This document shows, in pieces, positions 1 through 5,345 of a stretch of DNA of 6,209 bases. Both the position numbers and the translations under genes were made by a program. Below the pieces are notes generated by a model. The model had not been told where the DNA came from. It searched no databases and saw nothing but the letters and a program-made list of their open reading frames with translations. Position 1 is the first letter of the stretch; each line of letters starts with the position of its first letter. This DNA is from Oscillospiraceae bacterium (GTDB lineage: Bacteria > Bacillota > Clostridia > Oscillospirales > CAG-272): positions 1-6,209 of the forward strand of contig WQSD01000087.1 in the NCBI GenBank assembly GCA_009788105.1, written 5' to 3'.

Positions 1-142
1 CACGGGAGGGGAATAAGGTCAAGGGCGCACCGCACCCAAGCCCTCTTTTTCAAAGAGGGTGGCACGAACGAAGTGAGTGACGGGTGTTTTTGGACGACCA
101 ACGCCCCTATAGGGCAACAACACCCACGCACCGCACCCGCCA
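1..142. repeat. Intergenic palindromic repeat mosaic at the left edge
   Basis: No gene is supported here. The first bases look like the end of a repeat copy cut by the window edge: 8-24 matches 287-303 with one mismatch. A perfect 8-bp hairpin with a 3-nt loop lies at 41-59 (CCCTCTTT / AAAGAGGG). A second structure pairs 82-88 (GGGTGTT) with 119-125 (AACACCC) and encloses the palindrome CCCTATAGGG at 105-114. The 12-mer CGCACCGCACCC occurs at both 26-37 and 127-138. CCGCACCCAAGC at 30-41 recurs inverted at 2430-2441. The hairpin at 41-59 is not followed by a T run, so it is not called a terminator. Confidence 0.6.
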
Positions 143-295
143 TTAATCCCCTTCCGAAGGCGGAAGGGGTGGATTGCGACCGCCCTTGTCGCAAGACGGG
201 GTAGGTGTGATATGCAGGGTGCAGACTACACATAAATCCACTGTTTCGCACCTCCCCCCGCCTGCGGCGTACCCCTTCCCAAGGAAGGGGATTAA
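143..295. repeat. Palindromic MITE-like repeat element with 13-bp inverted ends
   Basis: The 153-bp segment starts with TTAATCCCCTTCC (143-155) and ends with its exact reverse complement GGAAGGGGATTAA (283-295). Each end folds on itself: 148-156 pairs with 161-169 (9 bp, 4-nt loop) and 272-279 pairs with 283-290 (8 bp, 3-nt loop). A 6-bp hairpin TGCGAC/GTCGCA lies at 175-193. The inner parts are also roughly inverted: GGGGTAGGTGTG at 198-209 against CGCACCTCCCC starting at 248. It has no coding capacity. The symmetric ends suggest a non-autonomous element or a structured dispersed repeat. Related blocks occur at 2003-2061, 2148-2260 and 2379-2431. The TTAA at each end could be a target duplication, but this is only a guess. 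Confidence 0.6.
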
Positions 296-304
296 GGTCA
301 AGGT

Positions 305-359
305 CAAAACACCCACCCCAAACACCACCTCCACCCCAAAAACCCATCGCAAACAACAA
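305..359 (+). other. C/A-only unstructured leader before pyrG
   Basis: These 55 bases contain 27 C, 25 A, 2 T and 1 G, so the + strand transcript cannot fold on itself here. The stretch joins the palindromic repeat to the pyrG ribosome binding site. It may serve as an open leader that helps ribosome loading. A link with CTP sensing is imaginable because the stretch is C-rich and precedes CTP synthase, but nothing in the sequence proves it. Confidence 0.5.
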
Positions 360-363
360 GGAG
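358..363 (+). promoter_or_regulatory. Ribosome binding site deciding the pyrG start
   Basis: AAGGAG at 358-363 is followed by a 5-nt spacer and ATG at 369. It fixes the start at MAKHIFITGG. The reading frame stays open upstream to 174, but that part runs through the repeat element and the C/A leader and does not resemble CTP synthase. Confidence 0.85.
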
Positions 364-368
364 TGCCT

Positions 369-1955
369 ATGGCAAAACACATATTCATAACCGGCGGAGT
401 TGTATCCGGCCTTGGCAAAGGTATTACCGCCGCCTCCCTTGGGCGACTGCTAAAGGAGCGAGGATTCAAGGTTGCCGCGCAAAAACTTGACCCATATATG
501 AACATTGACCCGGGTACAATGTCCCCATTTCAGCACGGGGAAGTGTTTGTCACCGACGACGGAGCCGAAACCGACCTTGACCTTGGGCATTACGAGCGAT
601 TTATGGACGAAAACGCATGCAAGTACAGCAACCTGACCGCCGGGCAAGTGTATCTGAATGTGTTGGAGCGGGAACGATTTGGGGGATATGGAGGCAAAAC
701 GGTGCAGGTTATCCCTCACGTCACCGAAGAAATCAAAAAATTTATTTATGCAGGCGGCGAGAACTGCGATATTCTTATTACCGAAATTGGCGGCACAGTA
801 GGAGACATTGAATGTCAGCCATTTTTGGAAGCCATCAGGCAAATCTCTCTTGAAAGCCCCAAATGCCTGTTTGTCCACCTTACCCTTGTACCCTACCTTG
901 AATGTTCAGGGGAGCATAAGTCCAAACCCACCCAACATTCGGTGAAAGAGCTTCGCTCGATGGGCATTTCTCCAAATATTATCGTCGCACGTGCCGACCA
1001 ACCGCTGGGCTATGGCATTGCGGATAAAATATCTCTGTTTTGCAATGTGCCAACTGACTGTGTGATTGAAAATATTACTGCGTCATCCCTGTACGAAGTG
1101 CCGCTGCTTTTGCACGAAAAAGGACTTGATGCAGTTGTAGTACGGGAGCTTGGACTTGACCCCACCCCGCCAGATTTAACGGAGTGGCAAGGGATGGTGG
1201 ACAGCATTTCTGCACGAAATCAGACAGCCACTATTGCAATCGTTGGCAAATATGTAAAACTTCACGATGCATACCTGTCGGTAATCGAAAGTTTGCACCA
1301 CGCAGGGTTTGTCGCAGGGTGTAAAATTAACATTCGGTGGGTTGACAGCGAACAGCTTACCACGGACAGCATTGACGCAACACTTGAGGGCATAGACGGA
1401 ATGATTGTCCCCGGTGGGTTCGGGGAGCGTGGAGTGGAGGGAAAGATTTTGGCGTGTCGATACGCACGTGAGAATAACATTCCATTCTTGGGGATTTGCC
1501 TTGGAATGCAAGTTGCGGTTATTGAGTATGCACGCCATGTTGCGGGGCTTGAAGGTGCAAACTCTGCGGAGTTTGACGAAAGTTCCCCCCATAAAGTCAT
1601 CGACATTATGCCCGACCAAGTGGGCATGGTGAACAGCGGCGGCACAATGCGATTGGGGGCGTATCCGTGTACCATAAAGTCGGGTAGCCTGTTGCACAAA
1701 TTGTACGGCGAAACAAGCATTTCGGAACGGCATCGCCACCGATTTGAGTGCAACAATGAGTATCGTGACGCTTTATCGGCAAGCGGACTGTTAATTTGCG
1801 GCACTTCGCCGGATGATAGGTTAGTGGAAGCCGTGGAAATACCCGAACACAAATTTTTCGTTGCGGCACAGTTCCATCCGGAGTTCAAAAGCCGACCAAA
1901 CAAGCCACACCCCATGTTTAAGGGGCTGGTGGAGGCGGCGCAAGGAACGGAGTAG
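369..1955 (+). CDS. pyrG: CTP synthase (glutamine-hydrolysing)
   Basis: Makes CTP from UTP, ATP and glutamine, the last step of pyrimidine nucleotide synthesis, in the cytoplasm. The protein has 528 residues, close to the usual 530-545. The synthase domain fills roughly residues 1-270: it opens with the nucleotide-binding loop GGVVSGLGKG (9-18), then KLDPYMNIDPGTMSPFQHGE (39-58), the GGTVGDIE motif (141-148) and the KSKPTQHSVKEL block (184-195). The class I glutamine amidotransferase domain follows from about residue 287, with PGGFGERG (348-355), the nucleophile Cys377 in GICLGMQ, and His503 and Glu505 in FHPEF. All catalytic residues are present. It stands alone between two repeat-rich gaps, and I see no U-tailed terminator after it. 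The C-terminus is short and without extension. Identification is secure. Confidence 0.97.
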   Translation: MAKHIFITGGVVSGLGKGITAASLGRLLKERGFKVAAQKLDPYMNIDPGTMSPFQHGEVFVTDDGAETDLDLGHYERFMDENACKYSNLTAGQVYLNVLERERFGGYGGKTVQVIPHVTEEIKKFIYAGGENCDILITEIGGTVGDIECQPFLEAIRQISLESPKCLFVHLTLVPYLECSGEHKSKPTQHSVKELRSMGISPNIIVARADQPLGYGIADKISLFCNVPTDCVIENITASSLYEVPLLLHEKGLDAVVVRELGLDPTPPDLTEWQGMVDSISARNQTATIAIVGKYVKLHDAYLSVIESLHHAGFVAGCKINIRWVDSEQLTTDSIDATLEGIDGMIVPGGFGERGVEGKILACRYARENNIPFLGICLGMQVAVIEYARHVAGLEGANSAEFDESSPHKVIDIMPDQVGMVNSGGTMRLGAYPCTIKSGSLLHKLYGETSISERHRHRFECNNEYRDALSASGLLICGTSPDDRLVEAVEIPEHKFFVAAQFHPEFKSRPNKPHPMFKGLVEAAQGTE

Positions 1956-1960
1956 CCGAA

Positions 1961-1997
1961 ACATTGTGTAGGGGCGGCAACCTGCCGTCCACAATGT
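1961..1997. repeat. Hairpin repeat just after pyrG
   Basis: ACATTGTG (1961-1968) pairs exactly with CACAATGT (1990-1997). Inside, GGCGGCA (1973-1979) pairs with TGCCGTC (1983-1989) with one G-T pair and a 3-nt loop. It begins 5 nt after the pyrG stop codon, so it would form at the 3' end of the mRNA and could protect or trim it. There is no T run after it, so an intrinsic terminator is not supported. It resembles GC-rich dispersed intergenic hairpins, but its copy number cannot be seen here. Confidence 0.6.
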
Positions 1998-2002
1998 TAA
2001 AT

Positions 2003-2061
2003 CTACACCCAGCCACCCCGTCTTGCGGAAAATCACCGCAATCCACCCCTCCGCAGAGGGG
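2003..2061 (-). repeat. Inverted copy of the pre-pyrG repeat
   Basis: This block is a reverse-strand relative of the left half of the element at 143-295. CCCCGTCTTGCG (2016-2027) is the exact reverse complement of 190-201, and GCAATCCACCCCT (2038-2050) is the exact reverse complement of 165-177, in the expected order. It keeps the fold while changing sequence: TGCGG (2024-2028) pairs with CCGCA (2036-2040), and CCCCTC (2046-2051) pairs with GAGGGG (2056-2061). Preserved pairing with altered bases suggests structure matters for this repeat. Confidence 0.6.
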
Positions 2062-2073
2062 AAGAAGGACGAG

Positions 2074-2122
2074 GGCATTTACCACCCCGCATCAAGTGCG
2101 GGGCAGGCTGACACGAAAATGC
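2074..2122. repeat. Nested hairpin between repeat copies
   Basis: CCCCGCA (2085-2091) pairs perfectly with TGCGGGG (2097-2103) over a 5-nt loop. GCATTT (2074-2079) pairs with AAATGC (2117-2122) outside it. There is no flanking T run and no coding sequence. It belongs to the same intergenic mosaic. Confidence 0.5.
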
Positions 2123-2147
2123 ACGAAAAACAGACCGCACGGTTCTG

Positions 2148-2260
2148 TAAATCCCCTTCCGCAGGCGGAAGGGGACGCTGTGCGAATAGCACATCCCAGC
2201 GTGGGAGCGACTGCGACCCGGGGGCAGTCGGCGACTTTCCGACCGACGGGGTAGGTGTGA
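2148..2260 (+). repeat. Direct copy of the pre-pyrG repeat, left half
   Basis: TAAATCCCCTTCCG at 2148-2161 matches the element end at 143-156 with one difference. The 9-bp hairpin (2153-2161 with 2166-2174) is conserved, with loop CAGG instead of AAGG. The 16-mer GACGGGGTAGGTGTGA is identical at 2245-2260 and 195-210. Between these blocks the copy is longer and different, and carries its own hairpin: CGACTGC (2208-2214) with GCAGTCG (2224-2230). An alternative pairing is GTCGG (2227-2231) with CCGAC (2239-2243). Confidence 0.65.
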
Positions 2261-2303
2261 AATGTGCGATACGCACCGACACCCCCCATCTTCCACCCGT
2301 CAT

Positions 2304-2339
2304 CCCGTAAAATTTGCGCCCTTTGCAAATTTATACGGG
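2304..2339. repeat. Strong 14-bp hairpin upstream of hisH
   Basis: CCCGTAAAATTTGC (2304-2317) pairs with the strand ending in TACGGG at 2339, with one bulged A (2333) and a 7-nt loop (2318-2324). This is the longest stem in the window. It lies about 140 nt before hisH and has no T run on either side, so a terminator role is not supported. It is probably another dispersed intergenic repeat, possibly inserted among the others. Confidence 0.55.
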
Positions 2340-2378
2340 ACCCCCTCACCTAACGCATTCGCTTTGAGGTATTGCCCG

Positions 2379-2431
2379 CCCCGTCTTGGCGGAACACAAC
2401 GAAATCCAGCCCCCTCCCTCACGAGGGAGGC
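2379..2431 (-). repeat. Degenerate inverted repeat copy before hisH
   Basis: CCCCGTCTTG (2379-2388), AATCCA (2403-2408) and a terminal hairpin (CCTCCCT at 2413-2419 with AGGGAGG at 2424-2430) follow the same order as the inverted copy at 2003-2061, with lower identity. The following GCTTGGGTGCGG (2430-2441) is the inverse of 30-41 at the left edge. With the preceding direct copy it could form the two arms of a composite element. Confidence 0.45.
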
Positions 2432-2481
2432 TTGGGTGCGGCGGCACAGCTACAACTACACGCAATAAAACGAGGTTATCA

Positions 2482-3087
2482 ATGATAAAAATTATTGACT
2501 ACAAAGCGGGTAACGCACCCAGCGTGATGCACGCTATCCGACATCTTGGACACAGTGCGGATTTTGCCCGCTCTGCCGCCGACCTTGAGGGGGCAACCCA
2601 CATTATCCTCCCCGGCGTGGGCAGTGCAGGCGCAACCATGAACTCTCTGCGGGAGCTTGATTTGCTTGCCCCCCTCCAGTCTGCTGTATTAGAGCAAGGG
2701 GTGCTGTTTTTGGGGATTTGCGTGGGAATGCAGGTGCTGTTTCAGCACAGCGAGGAAGAGGACACCCCCTGCCTTGGATGGCTTGAGGGTAAGGTGGTGA
2801 AGTTTGACCGAGGGCAGGTGCGTGTGCCGCAAATGGGCTGGAACAAGGTGGATTTTGTAAAACCAACCCCATGCACGCCAAAATCTGATGATTACTTCTA
2901 CTTTGTCAACTCCTATTACGCCAAGCCAACTGACGGCGAAAACATATGGGGGCAAACAGATTACAACGGCACTTTTGCCTCTGCCGTACAAAAAGGCAAT
3001 GTTTACGGCACACAATTTCATGTTGAAAAATCAGGAAAAGCAGGGCTTGCGTTGCTCGAGAGGTTTATATGCTTACAAAAAGACTAA
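2482..3087 (+). CDS. hisH: Imidazole glycerol phosphate synthase, glutaminase subunit HisH
   Basis: Class I glutamine amidotransferase that releases ammonia from glutamine and passes it to HisF. It has 201 residues, the normal size. Visible motifs are PGVG at 44-47, the nucleophile Cys80 in GICVGMQ, VPQMGWN at 115-121, and His180 with Glu182 near the C-terminus, so the triad is complete. Some positions depart from the forms I know: FHVEKS instead of FHPEKS (Val181), FVNSYY instead of FVHSYY (Asn143) and VPQMGWN instead of VPHMGWN. The start is ATG 2482, with GAGG at 2472-2475 and a 6-nt spacer; an in-frame upstream extension runs into repeats and is rejected. The 3' end overlaps hisF by 19 nt, which indicates translational coupling and a 1:1 complex. 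The family is certain; whether it serves histidine synthesis is less so, because the partner is altered. Confidence 0.9.
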   Translation: MIKIIDYKAGNAPSVMHAIRHLGHSADFARSAADLEGATHIILPGVGSAGATMNSLRELDLLAPLQSAVLEQGVLFLGICVGMQVLFQHSEEEDTPCLGWLEGKVVKFDRGQVRVPQMGWNKVDFVKPTPCTPKSDDYFYFVNSYYAKPTDGENIWGQTDYNGTFASAVQKGNVYGTQFHVEKSGKAGLALLERFICLQKD

Positions 3088-3872
3088 TTGCTTGCTTTGA
3101 TATAATCGGCGGGCGAGTTACAAAAGCAGTGCAGTTTCAGGATAATATCGACGTTGCTCCCGCCGACGAACTTGCGGAAAAAATGTACAATGCGGATGTT
3201 GACGAACTGATTTTTTACGACGTTACCGCAAGCGCCGAAAAGCGACCAATTGACATTGAAACGGTGCGGCGGGTGGCGTCACGCGTGTTTATCCCTTTCA
3301 CTGTGGGGGGAGGCATTAAAACCCTTGACGATATGTACATGGCACTTAAAGCAGGGGCGGAAAAGGTGAGCATTGACTCGATGGCGGTGCGAAATCCGCA
3401 GATAATCTCGGAGGGAGCGAAGGCATTCGGGTCACAATGTGTTGTGCTGTCCACCCAAGTTAAGCGGGTGGGGAAATCAGCCGACTTTCCCAGCGGCTAC
3501 GAGGTGTATATTGACGGAGCAAGGCTTGCTACCGGCATGGACGCGGTGGAGTGGATTAAGCGGGGTGAGGACTTGGGGGCAGGGGAGATTTGCCTTAACA
3601 GCATTGACTGCGACGGCACGCTGGCGGGCTATGATATACAGCTTATGCAGCTTGCGGAAGCCGTGCTGTCCGTGCCGCTTATTGCCTCCGGCGGGGCAGG
3701 GAAGCCGGAGCATTTATCCGACTTGTTCACCCAAACAGACGCAGGGGCGGCAATTATCAGCAGTATGCTGTACTCACCACGGATGAGCAGAAATTATACT
3801 GTTGCGGAGATTAAAAAATATTTGACAGAACATAACATACCAATTAGACCGGGAGGGTCACATGAAAATTAA
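3069..3872 (+). CDS. hisF: HisF-like cyclase subunit with altered active site
   Basis: A (beta/alpha)8-barrel protein of 267 residues. In the family it uses HisH-derived ammonia to turn PRFAR into imidazole glycerol phosphate and AICAR. It aligns along its whole length with Thermotoga HisF (recalled from memory): Asp11, Lys19, Asp51, TVGGGI (78-83), SIDCDGT (178-184) and ASGGAG (206-211) are kept. So are the ammonia-gate residues Arg5, Glu46, Lys99 and Glu173. Odd changes are Gln130 (CAA at 3456-3458) for catalytic Asp130, Asp103 for Asn103, Asn177 for Thr171, and a different first loop (NIDVAPAD, 26-33). The start is ATG 3069, with GAGAGG at 3058-3063 and a 5-nt spacer. It overlaps hisH by 19 nt and dapL by 11 nt. 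It is not the HisF2/AglZ type, which as I recall lacks Asp11. It could be a real but divergent HisF or an enzyme with another substrate. Confidence 0.85.
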   Translation: MLTKRLIACFDIIGGRVTKAVQFQDNIDVAPADELAEKMYNADVDELIFYDVTASAEKRPIDIETVRRVASRVFIPFTVGGGIKTLDDMYMALKAGAEKVSIDSMAVRNPQIISEGAKAFGSQCVVLSTQVKRVGKSADFPSGYEVYIDGARLATGMDAVEWIKRGEDLGAGEICLNSIDCDGTLAGYDIQLMQLAEAVLSVPLIASGGAGKPEHLSDLFTQTDAGAAIISSMLYSPRMSRNYTVAEIKKYLTEHNIPIRPGGSHEN

Positions 3873-5040
3873 CGAAAACTATTCAAAACTGCAAGACAGC
3901 TATTTATTCTCGACAATTGCAAAGAAAGTTGGGGAATATACTGCGGCTAACCCAAATAATCAGGTGATACGATTAGGGATAGGGGATGTCACCCGTCCGC
4001 TGCCCCCCTCTGTAGTGGGGGCGATGCAAAAGGCTGTTGGCGAAATGGGTACTGCCGAAACATTTCGGGGCTATGGAGAAGAGCAAGGGTACGACTTTTT
4101 ACGCAATGCTGTTCGGGATTATTACACAGCGAAATCGGTTATACTTGATGGAAACGAGATTTTTATCAGCGATGGTGCAAAAAGCGACTTGGGCAACATA
4201 CTTGATATATTTTCACAAGAGAACACCGTTCTAATTCCTAACCCGGTATACCCGGTGTATTTAGACACGAACATTATGCGTGGAAGCAAGGTAGTTTATA
4301 TTCATGGCAATCGTGACAATAACTTTCTGCCCATGCCGGAGGACGGCGTTGCCGCTGATATAATTTATCTTTGCTCGCCAAATAATCCTACCGGGGCGGT
4401 ATACAATCGTGACCAGCTGAAAAAATGGGTTGACTATGCGCTTGAGCAAAATGCGGTGATACTATTTGACTCTGCATACGAAACCTTTATCCGAGATGAA
4501 AGTCTGCCAACCAGTATCTATCAGATTGAGGGGGCAAGGCACTGTGCTATCGAGTTTTGTTCGTTGTCAAAAACAGCAGGCTTTACCGGCACACGCTGTG
4601 GTTACACAGTTGTCCCCCAAGAGCTTACCCACGGGGGTGTTTCACTAAACAAGTTATGGCTTCGCCGCCAAACAACAAAGTTTAACGGAGTTCCGTATAT
4701 TGTCCAGCGTGGGGCAGAGGCGGTGTTTACGCCGCAGGGGATGAGGGAGTGCCGTGAAAATATTGATTATTATATGGCGAATGCGGCTGTTATCGCAGGC
4801 ACCCTTGACCAGCTTGGTATTTGGTATGTAGGGGGAGAGAATGCCCCATATATATGGCTACAGTGCCCCGGGGGGCTTGGCTCGTGGGAGTTTTTCGACT
4901 TCCTGCTTGAGAACGCAGGTGTTGTAGGCACACCGGGAGCGGGCTTTGGCACAAATGGCGAAGGATTTTTCCGTCTGACAGCATTCGGCAACAGGGAAAA
5001 CATAGTGACAGCAATGGAAAAAATCAAGAAGATATTGTGA
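3862..5040 (+). CDS. dapL: LL-diaminopimelate aminotransferase
   Basis: PLP enzyme that converts tetrahydrodipicolinate and glutamate directly to LL-diaminopimelate and 2-oxoglutarate, bypassing the acylated intermediates; it feeds lysine and peptidoglycan synthesis. The 392 residues begin with the typical DapL pattern NENYSKLQDSYLFSTIAKKV (4-23), then IRLGIGDVTRPLPP (36-49) and FRGYGEEQGYDFLR (68-81). Fold-type I motifs are SDGAKSD (103-109), SPNNPTG (172-178, Asn174/Asn175), Asp203 and Tyr206 in FDSAY, the PLP lysine Lys237 in SLSKTAGFTGTRCGY, and Arg371 in FRLTAFG for the substrate carboxylate. Nothing essential is missing. The start is ATG 3862, with GGGAGG at 3851-3856 and a 5-nt spacer; it lies inside the end of hisF, so translation is probably coupled. 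The next gene follows after 7 nt. Identification as DapL rather than a generic aspartate aminotransferase is firm from the N-terminal signature. Confidence 0.95.
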   Translation: MKINENYSKLQDSYLFSTIAKKVGEYTAANPNNQVIRLGIGDVTRPLPPSVVGAMQKAVGEMGTAETFRGYGEEQGYDFLRNAVRDYYTAKSVILDGNEIFISDGAKSDLGNILDIFSQENTVLIPNPVYPVYLDTNIMRGSKVVYIHGNRDNNFLPMPEDGVAADIIYLCSPNNPTGAVYNRDQLKKWVDYALEQNAVILFDSAYETFIRDESLPTSIYQIEGARHCAIEFCSLSKTAGFTGTRCGYTVVPQELTHGGVSLNKLWLRRQTTKFNGVPYIVQRGAEAVFTPQGMRECRENIDYYMANAAVIAGTLDQLGIWYVGGENAPYIWLQCPGGLGSWEFFDFLLENAGVVGTPGAGFGTNGEGFFRLTAFGNRENIVTAMEKIKKIL

Positions 5041-5042
5041 GG
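5039..5042 (+). promoter_or_regulatory. Ribosome binding site favouring the second ATG of gatC
   Basis: GAGG at 5039-5042 overlaps the dapL stop codon. The first ATG (5045) is only 2 nt away, too close for normal initiation. The second ATG (5048) leaves 5 nt, the same spacing as pyrG, hisF and dapL. The shorter 94-residue product is therefore preferred. Confidence 0.65.
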
Positions 5043-5047
5043 AAATG

Positions 5048-5332
5048 ATGGTACAAATCAATGACAAGCTAATTTCATATTTAGAGGAGCTATCCTGTCT
5101 AACCCTGACAGAGGCTGAAAAACAGCGGGTGTCCGACGACTTGGAGAAGATTCTTGGGGGAATGGGCAAGCTGAACGAGCTTGAAACAGGCGACACCGAC
5201 CAGCACAACACCGCCCACGAGAATGTTATGCGAGATGACGTTGTCCGCCCGTCCCTTGAGCGTGAGCTTATATTAAAAAATGCGCCAAACAGAAACGAGA
5301 AAATGTTTGTCGCACCAAAAACAGTTGAATAG
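5048..5332 (+). CDS. gatC: Asp-tRNA(Asn)/Glu-tRNA(Gln) amidotransferase subunit C
   Basis: Small subunit of the GatCAB complex, which amidates Glu-tRNA(Gln) and/or Asp-tRNA(Asn); GatC wraps around the GatA-GatB interface and stabilises it. The protein has 94 residues (95 if the ATG at 5045 is used), the normal length. It shows the family layout: an N-terminal helical part with LEELSCLTLTEAEKQRV, a middle helix ending in KLNELETGDTD, then the tail pattern VMRDDVVRPSLERE, NAPNRNEKMFVAPKTVE at the C-terminus. The acidic RDD.V.PSL segment and the final VPK-like VAPKTVE are the best markers. gatA and gatB, the usual partners, are not next to it on either side within the window; argG follows after 13 nt. 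It may be the only gatC of the genome, displaced from its partners, or an extra copy with a separate role. Confidence 0.85.
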   Translation: MVQINDKLISYLEELSCLTLTEAEKQRVSDDLEKILGGMGKLNELETGDTDQHNTAHENVMRDDVVRPSLERELILKNAPNRNEKMFVAPKTVE

Positions 5333-5345
5333 AGGAGAATTAACC

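Noticed and set aside
186..214. Sigma-70-like promoter (TTGTCG, then TGATAT) before pyrG
   Set aside because: Both boxes match poorly and lie inside repeat sequence whose bases are explained by the palindromes.
143..295. CRISPR array
   Set aside because: Repeats are inverted, irregularly spaced and folded; there are no uniform direct repeats with unique spacers and no cas genes.
174..368. In-frame N-terminal extension of pyrG by 65 codons
   Set aside because: It is translated from the repeat element and the C/A leader, has no resemblance to CTP synthase, and the AAGGAG site at 358 fixes the start at 369.
1262..1915. Long reverse-strand open frame opposite pyrG
   Set aside because: It is a shadow of the pyrG coding frame, with no ribosome binding site and no recognisable family.
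1961..1997. Rho-independent terminator after pyrG
   Set aside because: The hairpin is good but is followed by TAAATCTAC rather than a T run.
1964..2349. Several open frames on both strands in the gap between pyrG and hisH
   Set aside because: They run through palindromic repeats, give Pro/Arg/Ser-rich low-complexity products, and have no convincing start sites.
2386..2481. In-frame upstream extension of hisH
   Set aside because: It begins with TTG inside a degenerate repeat copy, lacks a ribosome binding site, and adds residues not found in the HisH family.
3069..3872. HisF2/AglZ acetamidino-sugar type protein
   Set aside because: Asp11 and the general HisF sequence are kept, and there is no sugar amidotransferase or surface polysaccharide gene nearby.
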